Assembly (NCBI GenBank): GCA_964451885.1
Contig: CAYVJW010000117.1
Span: 1-5,308, forward strand
From: CAYVJW01 sp964451885
GTDB taxonomy: Bacteria; Patescibacteriota; Gracilibacteria; UBA4473
Direction of reading: 5' to 3'
DNA length: 5,308 nt
Shown here: positions 1 through 5,308 of the stretch, one piece after another
How the letters are laid out: each line of letters opens with the position of its first letter
Numbering within the stretch: position 1 is the stretch's first letter
Translations under genes and position numbers: made by a program
Notes under the pieces: generated by a model
What the model saw: only the letters and a program-made list of their open reading frames with translations
The model's database searches: none
What the model was told of the DNA's origin: nothing

Positions 1-548
1 CATCATCACAGATCAACATACTGACAACGTGAAATCCTTTTTCTTTGTGATAGGCGGCAATAGCTGCTGCTTCCAATATTCTTTTCTTCTGTTGCACTCC
101 AATATTTGGAAAATAGGTGCTGATAATATTTTCTATGTACTGTTCTCCGAGTTATCTGAATATCCTGAATGACGACACTTTCATACCCCTTGAACACAGC
201 ATCCGATGGAAGTTCGTTTGGATTGATTTCGAGTTTTTCAGTTCGATCTACTTTTACAATCTCCTTTTTCGGAGCGCGTTTTTTCCTTCTATCTTTTCTG
301 GACTCTTTTCGATCTTTTTCTGAAGAAATATTTCCGCCCCCTTTGCCATTGTTTTTGGGATTTATGTCTGGTTTCTTTTGTTCTCCCTTCAGGAGATTGT
401 TTTCGTCCCGCAATTTTTGATTTTCCGACTCAAGTTTTTTTATTTTGGTAGCTTGCTGCTCTATTATGTTGAATAAAAACTGTATCGCCTTTCGCGTGTT
501 TTCATTTTTTATCTCATCGAGATTTATTCCGATATTTTCTATTTTCAT
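1..548 (-). pseudogene. Insertion-sequence transposase, internally deleted and frameshifted (3' end beyond window)
   Basis: This is a remnant of a DDE-type transposase, which would catalyse element excision and insertion; IS66-like is my nearest label. Reading leftward from ATG at 546-548, residues 1-55 form a coiled coil (FNIIEQQATKIKKLESENQ, then LRDENNLLKGEQ). A Lys/Arg-rich linker follows, then a conserved block (NELPSDAVFKGYESVVIQDI). After about position 150 this frame turns into unfamiliar sequence and stops at TGA 6-8. The +1 frame, open from position 151 to the window edge, reads EQYIENIISTYFPN and AAIAAYHKEKGFHVVSM then LICDD, which matches a much later part of the same transposase type. 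The gene therefore seems to have lost a large middle segment at about 143-155 and changed frame. Without the middle it cannot make an active enzyme. The start has only a weak purine-rich leader. The family assignment comes from recognition, not a search; IS family membership is uncertain. Confidence 0.78.
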
Positions 549-562
549 AACTTTTTATTTTG

Positions 563-1216
563 TCATGATGTTATCTTTGTTTTACATCCGAATACAAATA
601 TTATTCGCCACCCTGGAATTTTGGGTGGATACCAGCTCTTTGTACAATAGCTCCATTTGCAATCTTCGGATTGCGTAAGTTCGTAACATTCTTTGCAGTT
701 TTTTGAATCTGAAATCCAATCTCCGGAACAATCTTCAGAGCGTACAATCTCACCATATTTTCTTGGATGTTTTAACAAAAATCGCTGAAAATTTACTCTC
801 ATATCTTTGAGAGATTCAAATTTATCAAGTCGCAAATCTTTTATCTTTTTCTCATAGGCTTCTTTAGTTAATTTTTCGTTCAAAAAATAATATTCCTTAA
901 ATTGATCAAAAAAAGAACGATTGAAATCAAAATCTCTTCCATAGTCTTTTGCATCCCAATCATCTCCCCACCAATATTCATTTTCATAAACTGGAAAGGA
1001 TTTATCTGGAGATTGCATAGAAATAATTTTCTTCCCTGTTCCATCACAAATTCGGTGATACAAATGCCGATCATTTCTAAACGTTAATCGTCTACGAGAA
1101 CGCTCCTCCGGACAAAGCGTCGGCACAGGAACACCCATCTTTTCATAAAACTTCAGATCTTCATCCGTAATAACAAACTCTTGGTCGGAAATGGCACAGA
1201 CTTTTTTCATATTCAT
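563..1216 (-). CDS. Conserved CPR hypothetical protein, internally shortened and 3'-truncated by IS
   Basis: The 217-residue product has no known function. Residues 1-107 match the N-terminal part of a conserved protein I know from CPR genomes: ITDEDLKFYEKMGVPVPTLC, then RSRRRLTFRNDRHLYHR, KKIISMQSPDKSFPVY, and WGDDWDAKDYGRDFDFNR. Full-length relatives continue into a long region of repeated Cys motifs (NCY/DC type). Here FFDQFKE (102-108) runs straight into YYFLNEKLTKEAYEKKI (109-125), which normally follows that region, so an in-frame internal deletion near 885-900 is likely. Residues 150-190 keep a few Cys repeats (EDCSGDW, SKNCKECYE, SEDCKWSYC). From about residue 192 the sequence (SWYPPKIPGW and onward) looks like translated IS end. 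No signal peptide is visible. ATG 1214-1216 and ATG 1208-1210 are both possible starts. It is transcribed divergently from the TrmB-like gene. It may be a pseudogene that remains open. Confidence 0.7.
   Translation of the reverse strand: MNMKKVCAISDQEFVITDEDLKFYEKMGVPVPTLCPEERSRRRLTFRNDRHLYHRICDGTGKKIISMQSPDKSFPVYENEYWWGDDWDAKDYGRDFDFNRSFFDQFKEYYFLNEKLTKEAYEKKIKDLRLDKFESLKDMRVNFQRFLLKHPRKYGEIVRSEDCSGDWISDSKNCKECYELTQSEDCKWSYCTKSWYPPKIPGWRIIFVFGCKTKITS
589..628. repeat. Two back-to-back hairpins, probable insertion-sequence end
   Basis: Two inverted repeats abut each other. CGAATA (589-594) pairs with TATTCG (602-607) across a 7-nt loop, and CCACCC (608-613) pairs with GGGTGG (623-628) across a 9-nt loop. 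They lie about 40 to 80 bp upstream of the transposase start, inside the tail of the neighbouring reading frame, where protein similarity to its family fades. Subterminal or terminal palindromes of an insertion element are the best explanation. Neither stem is followed by a clear T-run in the sense needed for a strong terminator. No target-site duplication can be checked because the other end of the element is outside the window. Confidence 0.45.
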
Positions 1217-1234
1217 AAATACTTATTCTCATCC

Positions 1235-1263
1235 TACATTGTCGCACGGATTGCGATTTTGTA
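1235..1263. promoter_or_regulatory. 29-bp imperfect palindrome, candidate operator in divergent spacer
   Basis: The left arm TACATTGTCGCA (1235-1246) and right arm TGCGATTTTGTA (1252-1263) are inverted copies around a 5-bp centre, CGGAT. Outer 4 bp (TACA/TGTA) and inner 5 bp (TCGCA/TGCGA) match perfectly, with three mismatched positions between. The form suits a dimeric winged-helix regulator. It sits 19 bp upstream of the leftward gene's first ATG and 33 bp upstream of the -35 box of the rightward promoter. The adjacent TrmB-like gene would be the natural cognate regulator, but that link is only inference from position. A weak intrinsic terminator (5-bp stem then TTTT) is a less likely reading. 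Confidence 0.4.
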
Positions 1264-1296
1264 AAATCTCGTTTTTTGTTGTATCTGTTTTTTAGC

Positions 1297-1325
1297 TTGA
1301 AATAAGGAATAAAGCATGATAAAAT
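1297..1325 (+). promoter_or_regulatory. Sigma70-type promoter for the TrmB-like gene
   Basis: TTGAAA (1297-1302) is separated by exactly 17 bp from TAAAAT (1320-1325), and TG lies at 1317-1318, giving an extended -10 (TGATAAAAT). Transcription would start near 1332, leaving a leader of about 22 nt before ATG 1354, with no clear Shine-Dalgarno sequence. It looks intact although the first gene is broken. It could still supply transcripts for the SEC-C gene 12 bp beyond that gene. Confidence 0.6.
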
Positions 1326-1353
1326 TCTGTAGAAGAATTTTTACAACAACCCC

Positions 1354-2025
1354 ATGATTGAATCAAAACTCAAAACTCAAAGCTCTCAACCTCAACGATG
1401 ATGAGTCCAATATCTACTTGATGTTACTCAAATTTGGATCTTCCAATGTCGCTTCCATAGCTAAAATAACCAAAATCCCTCGAATTAACTGCTATCATCA
1501 CCTTGAGAAACTCACAAAAAAAGGACTCATCTCCGTGTAGGAAAGACAAAAAGTAAAACACTTCTCCGCCGAAAACCCAGAATCCAGTTTTTTGATGGAA
1601 AAGATGGCGTGAAGAATGTCTTCGACAAGATGACCGAAATAAGAGAGAGCGAAATCGTGAGTTTCTCAAACTTTGAGCGACTTGGAAACTTTTTGCCTGA
1701 CTTCCTACCATCTCACTTCGAAAAACGCTTAGAACGCAAAATAAAAACCCGTTTTATCTCACCTAAAAGTGCGAAGGCTGAAACCTTCTGCGATCAATTC
1801 TTTCCGAAGGAATATAATGAAGCTCTTCTCGAAGTTTTCCTGATCTCTCCTGATGAATTCAACTTTGACTCAGAAATTACTATTTTTGCCGGATCAATTG
1901 CGATTTTGAATCTGAATGAAGAAAATCCTATTGGAATTCTGGTTGAGAACCCTGAATTGTTTCATACGCAAAAAGCTATCTTTGATCTGGCATGGCTGGG
2001 AGCTACGAGTTTTATTACCCAATAA
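1354..2025 (+). pseudogene. TrmB-family transcriptional regulator, three disabling lesions
   Basis: TrmB-like regulators bind DNA through an N-terminal winged helix and carry a C-terminal sensor or effector region. Here the HTH block reads LNLNDDESNIYLMLLK, SSNVASIAKITKIPRINCYH and HLEKLTKKGLIS (about 1385-1534). The C-terminal block reads IQFFDGKDGVKNVFDKMTEI through FDSEITIFAGSIAILNLNEE to ENPELFHTQKAIFDLAW, ending at TAA 2023-2025. Three lesions separate them. First, TCAAAAC is tandemly duplicated at 1363-1376. Removing one copy links ATG 1354 to the HTH as MIESKLKALNLNDDES. Second, TAG at 1538-1540 follows GLISV, where CAG or a similar codon would be expected. Third, frame 2 (AENPES) and frame 1 (KPRIQFF) collide at 1571-1585, so the coiled-coil linker is missing. 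An intact HTH fragment could only be made from TTG 1358 and would end at the TAG. Confidence is high for family and for broken status. Confidence 0.85.
1363..1376 (+). repeat. 7-bp tandem duplication TCAAAAC x2
   Basis: TCAAAAC occurs at 1363-1369 and again at 1370-1376, followed by the near-copy TCAAAGC (1377-1383). Deleting one unit restores a single frame from ATG 1354 into the helix-turn-helix of the TrmB-like gene. This is a typical slipped-strand duplication and the probable cause of the 5' frameshift. Confidence 0.7.
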
Positions 2026-2036
2026 TCGTATTTTTT

Positions 2037-4142
2037 ATGCATAACCTTAAAAACCATTTTCGATCCTTTTTTCACTCCAAAACAGAAAGTAATATGCGAT
2101 GGTTGGAGATCCTTTTCGCTTATTATCGGGACAACCATGCTAAATCGTTTGAAGAAGCTATGGAAAGAGCCTTGCATAAATTCTTCCCCGAATCACACGA
2201 ACCAGTTCCTTTTCGGGGAGAAGAACGGGATCAGGCAGATGGTCGTTTCTGGGATTTCTTCATCTTCGAGTACCGGGACAAAGTCTTAAAAAAGAAGACC
2301 CTGATTGAATATATGATCGATGAAGATCCGGAGCTGTCAGAAATAGACCGCAACTATTTCAAACTTCTTTTGGAGAGTCAATTATACAGTATTTTCCGAG
2401 TGACGAAGGTACACAAAGGGGAAGCCGTTGAACTTCAGGATCTGATAAGTGGTGGAAAATATGAAGTAAAGGAATTTTTGAGATCACTACAATTTGAAGT
2501 CGACTATCTGGTTTTTTGGCGAATTTTTAAAGACGACTGTGGAAATTACCGATTTGCTCCCGGCAATCCAACCGTATGGGGTTTAGAAGCCGTGATTGGA
2601 CTTGGCAATACCATTGAACAACAGAATTTCAATAAAGAGGAAGTAACTGCTCTGACAATCGAACAGACTTTTTTGAATAAAAAAGACGATTCTGAAAAAC
2701 CAAACGACACATCGGAAACTCCAAATGAAAGAATGCGTAAGTTTCTTATAGCCCATAATTCCACTTTTACACTTGAATCACTCATAGAGGCTATTTCCAA
2801 TGATAAATTGGGATCATTTCGTTTCTCAAAACTTCTTTCAAGCTTTCGAAAAGCAATGTCAGAGAAGGCTTCTTATGAATTGATGGAGATTTGGAATGAA
2901 TTTGCCAATAACATTCCACGAAAATCATTGGATGAAAAATCCCCGCAGCAAATGGTACAGAAAGAAAATATCGGTCCAAAAGAAAAGGGATTCATAACAG
3001 AGTTGTCACGAGCTCTTGACCAAAAAATCGACCATATCGCTTTTCCTACTCTCAAGGCAGCGAATTATATCGCTGAAAAATTTCAAAAAGATTGGCTGGA
3101 TTTCCCACAAGAAAGACTCGATGGAAAAACCCCAAAAGAGGTTATTCTTGAAGAAAGGAAATCTATGGAAAATTTTGATTTGGAAGTCGATCCTTTTTTC
3201 AGTCTTTCCCAAATAAATGAATCTTCGGAAATTGTACTTTTGGATAAAATTGACACCAAAGATGTAGAGATTCTCCACGACATGGAACTGTTTTTAGATT
3301 TCATCGATACGCAAAAAACGGTAAAACTTACAAAAGAAGGACTGCTCAAAAAACACGCTTATGAAAAACTTATCCCGGAGTGCAAAAGAAAAGCGATGTA
3401 CGGATTTCATTGTGGCAAAAAAATCAAATGGTTTATGGCTACCTGGTCGATATATTTGGATTTTGTTCAGAGTTTAGCGGAAATGGCAGGACTTGTGGAT
3501 CGAAATAAGAACGTCTTAACCATCAATGGTGAACGTGTTCGTGAATTTAAAACTATGTCATCAGGAGAAAAACTGAAGTTTCTTTTTTGCACTTATTTCT
3601 TTGGAGATGACTGGTCATTGCTCATTGGTAGAAACAATAAGATCAAAGACTGGATAGATGACCATATGTTTCATCGGGAATCAACTTTGATAAATCTGGA
3701 AGAAACAAAAGGCAGGAAAATTAAGTTCGAGGATTTTTTCATGCAATTTTATGCCTCCAAAAAAGCATTTTTGGAGAAAAAGGAAAATAGCGACATCAAA
3801 CAAACACAACAAGTATTTTTGATGCACCTTACCATTCAACCATTCCAACTGTTTGGGTTGATCAAGTGCTTCACCAAAAGAAAAGGATATTATCTGACAT
3901 CGCTTGAAGATTTGTTGGCACTCGATTCTGTCCAAGTAACAAAAATTGCTCTCCAGCTACTACCCCACCTCTACGAAGAAATGTATTTAAGAAATCTTGA
4001 TCAATGCAGTTTAAGGGGGGATTTTTTACCTGATTCAGATCGAAATGAATCGCAGACTTCATCTTCTACACAGAAGATTGGGAGAAATGAGCCATGCCCG
4101 TGTAATTCGGAAAAAAAATTCAAGAAGTGCTGTGGAAAGTAA
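2037..4142 (+). CDS. Large SEC-C zinc-motif protein
   Basis: The product has 701 residues from ATG 2037. Its C-terminus (681-701) is a SEC-C motif, IGRNEPCPCNSEKKFKKCC, with Cys 687, 689, 698 and 699 as the expected zinc ligands; the usual GSGKK is NSEKK here. This is the motif found at the ends of SecA and of many accessory proteins, where it binds zinc and partner proteins. Residues about 20-165 (FFPESHEPVPF, RFWDFFIFEYR, LLLESQLYSIFRVTKV, LQDLISGGKYEV) resemble the N-terminal region of other SEC-C proteins. Two copies of a W-x(n)-P-x(2-4)-L-D-x-K-[ST]-P motif lie at about 286-311 and 349-374. Residues 415-530 (FIDTQKTVKLTKEGLL, then LAEMAGLVDRNKNVLTING) look winged-helix-like. No signal peptide or membrane segment is visible. 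Starts at 1992 (overlapping the TrmB remnant) and 2094 are possible; none has a clear ribosome site. It probably acts in the cytosol. Its function is unknown. Confidence 0.82.
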   Translation: MHNLKNHFRSFFHSKTESNMRWLEILFAYYRDNHAKSFEEAMERALHKFFPESHEPVPFRGEERDQADGRFWDFFIFEYRDKVLKKKTLIEYMIDEDPELSEIDRNYFKLLLESQLYSIFRVTKVHKGEAVELQDLISGGKYEVKEFLRSLQFEVDYLVFWRIFKDDCGNYRFAPGNPTVWGLEAVIGLGNTIEQQNFNKEEVTALTIEQTFLNKKDDSEKPNDTSETPNERMRKFLIAHNSTFTLESLIEAISNDKLGSFRFSKLLSSFRKAMSEKASYELMEIWNEFANNIPRKSLDEKSPQQMVQKENIGPKEKGFITELSRALDQKIDHIAFPTLKAANYIAEKFQKDWLDFPQERLDGKTPKEVILEERKSMENFDLEVDPFFSLSQINESSEIVLLDKIDTKDVEILHDMELFLDFIDTQKTVKLTKEGLLKKHAYEKLIPECKRKAMYGFHCGKKIKWFMATWSIYLDFVQSLAEMAGLVDRNKNVLTINGERVREFKTMSSGEKLKFLFCTYFFGDDWSLLIGRNNKIKDWIDDHMFHRESTLINLEETKGRKIKFEDFFMQFYASKKAFLEKKENSDIKQTQQVFLMHLTIQPFQLFGLIKCFTKRKGYYLTSLEDLLALDSVQVTKIALQLLPHLYEEMYLRNLDQCSLRGDFLPDSDRNESQTSSSTQKIGRNEPCPCNSEKKFKKCCGK

Positions 4143-4160
4143 TTTATTTATTGCCTCCTC

Positions 4161-4188
4161 TTGAAATTTTAATTCCCAACACTAATAT
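4161..4188 (+). promoter_or_regulatory. Candidate promoter for the J-domain gene
   Basis: TTGAAA (4161-4166), a 16-bp spacer and TAATAT (4183-4188) lie in the 70-bp gap after the SEC-C gene. The start site would be near 4195, about 18 nt before ATG 4213. There is no terminator-like hairpin in the gap, so read-through from the SEC-C gene is also likely. The gap is AT-rich, so chance matches to these boxes are easy. Confidence 0.4.
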
Positions 4189-4212
4189 CCTAAAGATTTA
4201 TGAATATTATAC

Positions 4213-5308
4213 ATGCCTAAACAAAAAAAATCGCATTCTACTCAAGCTACAACAACTGTCTCTCTTTTTGATATTCAGAAAAGTCCGCTTATTGTGGATA
4301 TGGAAGCACAGCTTTTGGAACTGGAAACTCAAAAAAAGAACCTGAATACACAATTACGCGCACAAAAAACAATGCTCCAAAAATGGAAAGAAGAAATCGT
4401 TGAAATTCAACGTCAGTTATTTGGAAAAGCAATGAAACGAATGAGCGATTTTGAAAGCCTGAGAAAGGAAATCGTATCCCTGTGTGGAAAGATCATGAAA
4501 TCCAAAAAAGTGTCTAAAAAAGAAAAAGAGGAGATTAAAAAATTTGAAGAAGATTTATCTTCTCAGAATTTTTCTCCTGAAGATATGGAGGAAATGATGA
4601 GGCAAAGAAACAAGGAGGCAGGTGCAGACGGTCAAAGGTTTGAATTCTTTGAAAAAATGAGAGTTGAGCCCGAACACAAAGAACAACGAAGCATTCGAAA
4701 AATATTTTTACGATTAGCCGCTCAGTTTCATCCGGACAAAGCCCGGACAGATAAAGAAAAAGAACACTGCCACACGCTCATGAAATCTATAAACGAAGCG
4801 TATGAAAAACATGATGTGGAAATGCTTCTGAATATTGAAGCAGAATATGGGGATGTCGAGGCTTTTTCGATTACAATAACCATTTCGGACGAAACAGATC
4901 ATATTCAGAAGTTAGAGAAAGACATTGAACGAATAAGCCGGGAAGTTGAGTTTCTTGAAAATCAGCTAGAACGTGTAGTTCAGGAAACTACAAACGTTAA
5001 AAAATCCGAACCGGGAAAAATGCTCCAAAAAAAGAAAATAGCTGAAAGGCAGGGAAAAGACGGACTAAAAACCCTTATGGAAGATATGGAAATGGGATAT
5101 CAGCAATTACTGGGGCTAAAAAAAGCTTTGGAGAAATGCCTCAAATCCGGAAAAATGCCAGATGTCCCAGCCCATTTGATAGACGGCCCTCTGGGAGAAC
5201 AAATGCTGGATGATATGATGGAGGCGATGCAGGATGAGTTTGGAGATGATTTGGATGCAGAAGGCATTCCCAAAGAGGTAATGCGAAAAGTAACAAGGCA
5301 AATGGCAG
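4213..5308 (+). CDS. Coiled-coil protein with internal J-domain (3' end beyond window)
   Basis: At least 365 residues are encoded and the frame is still open at the window edge. J-domains stimulate the ATPase of Hsp70 (DnaK) through helices II-III and the HPD loop. Here IRKIFLRLAAQFHPDKA (161-177) carries HPD at 173-175, followed by a helix-III-like HTLMKSINEAYEKHD (187-201). Helix I lacks the usual YYEILGV. The N-terminal region is coiled coil (about 30-70: LLELETQKKNLNTQLRAQ and onward) followed by charged helix (80-135). A second coiled coil lies at about 229-260, followed by an acidic, Met-rich stretch (330-350). There is no Gly/Phe region and no CxxCxGxG zinc finger, so this is a type III J-protein, not DnaJ itself. 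The start is well fixed because an in-frame TGA lies at 4201-4203, three codons upstream. It follows the SEC-C gene by 70 bp. Partner and client are unknown. Confidence 0.85.
   Translation, partial: MPKQKKSHSTQATTTVSLFDIQKSPLIVDMEAQLLELETQKKNLNTQLRAQKTMLQKWKEEIVEIQRQLFGKAMKRMSDFESLRKEIVSLCGKIMKSKKVSKKEKEEIKKFEEDLSSQNFSPEDMEEMMRQRNKEAGADGQRFEFFEKMRVEPEHKEQRSIRKIFLRLAAQFHPDKARTDKEKEHCHTLMKSINEAYEKHDVEMLLNIEAEYGDVEAFSITITISDETDHIQKLEKDIERISREVEFLENQLERVVQETTNVKKSEPGKMLQKKKIAERQGKDGLKTLMEDMEMGYQQLLGLKKALEKCLKSGKMPDVPAHLIDGPLGEQMLDDMMEAMQDEFGDDLDAEGIPKEVMRKVTRQMA

Noticed and set aside
565..600. Promoter for the transposase on the minus strand (TTGTAT, 18 bp, TAACAT)
   Set aside because: Both boxes are weak and the region is AT-rich; not better than chance.
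1235..1263. Intrinsic terminator (TCGCA stem followed by TTTT)
   Set aside because: Only 5 bp of contiguous stem, in a divergent spacer where no transcript should end. The wider 29-bp symmetry fits an operator better.
1217..1353. Small RNA or riboswitch in the divergent spacer
   Set aside because: Apart from the palindrome and promoter I see no conserved structure, and the leader to the TrmB-like gene is only about 22 nt.
1992..2036. Upstream start at ATG 1992 for the SEC-C protein
   Set aside because: It overlaps the conserved end of the TrmB frame and adds 15 residues (GSYEFYYPIIVFF) with no family resemblance. It is not excluded, because no start here has a clear ribosome site.
2546..3935. 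Several minus-strand ORFs opposite the SEC-C gene
   Set aside because: They are antisense shadows of a strongly supported coding frame, with no domain-like sequence or ribosome site.
4127..4345. Small plus-strand ORF across the SEC-C/J-domain gap
   Set aside because: Out-of-frame shadow over both genes with low-complexity composition and no recognisable motif.
1..5308. TGA read as glycine (code 25), as in Gracilibacteria/Absconditabacteria
   Set aside because: The ~700-codon and >365-codon ORFs contain no internal TGA and use ordinary GGN glycine codons. In-frame TGAs sit just before their starts. Reading through TGA does not repair the TrmB-like gene, whose problems are frameshifts and a TAG.

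Overview
This AT-rich window looks like part of a Patescibacteria (CPR) genome, possibly Peregrinibacteria-like. The evidence is protein resemblance: a TrmB-type regulator, a conserved 'Cys-rich' hypothetical protein and a DDE-type transposase, all of kinds I associate with CPR bacteria. TGA behaves as a normal stop: two ORFs of about 700 and more than 365 codons contain none, and in-frame TGAs sit just upstream of starts. The standard code therefore fits better than the TGA=Gly code of Gracilibacteria and Absconditabacteria. The lineage call is an inference and has not been searched.

Left half, minus strand. Positions 1-548 hold the 5' part of a transposase gene. It is broken: an N-terminal block switches abruptly, in another frame, to a block that belongs much further along the protein. 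Positions 563-1216 hold a conserved CPR hypothetical protein. It appears to lack its cysteine-repeat middle, and its last ~25 residues look like insertion-sequence end DNA, including two back-to-back hairpins at 589-628. The simplest reading is that the element inserted into the 3' part of this gene.

Centre. The 137-bp divergent spacer (1217-1353) carries a 29-bp imperfect palindrome (operator-like) and a good sigma70-type promoter firing rightward. That promoter drives a TrmB-family regulator (1354-2025) with three separable lesions: a 7-bp tandem duplication next to the start, an in-frame TAG, and an internal deletion that changes frame.

Right half, plus strand. Two apparently intact genes follow. 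The first is a ~700-residue protein with a C-terminal SEC-C zinc motif (2037-4142). The second, after a 70-bp gap with its own promoter candidate, is a coiled-coil protein with an internal J-domain carrying HPD (4213 to beyond the window end). Together they suggest a proteostasis-type or DnaK-linked module of unknown purpose.

Overall, three adjacent genes are decayed, mostly by internal deletions, next to a preserved SEC-C/J-protein pair. No tRNA, rRNA or CRISPR array is visible. No stretch longer than 300 bp lacks a gene or gene remnant.
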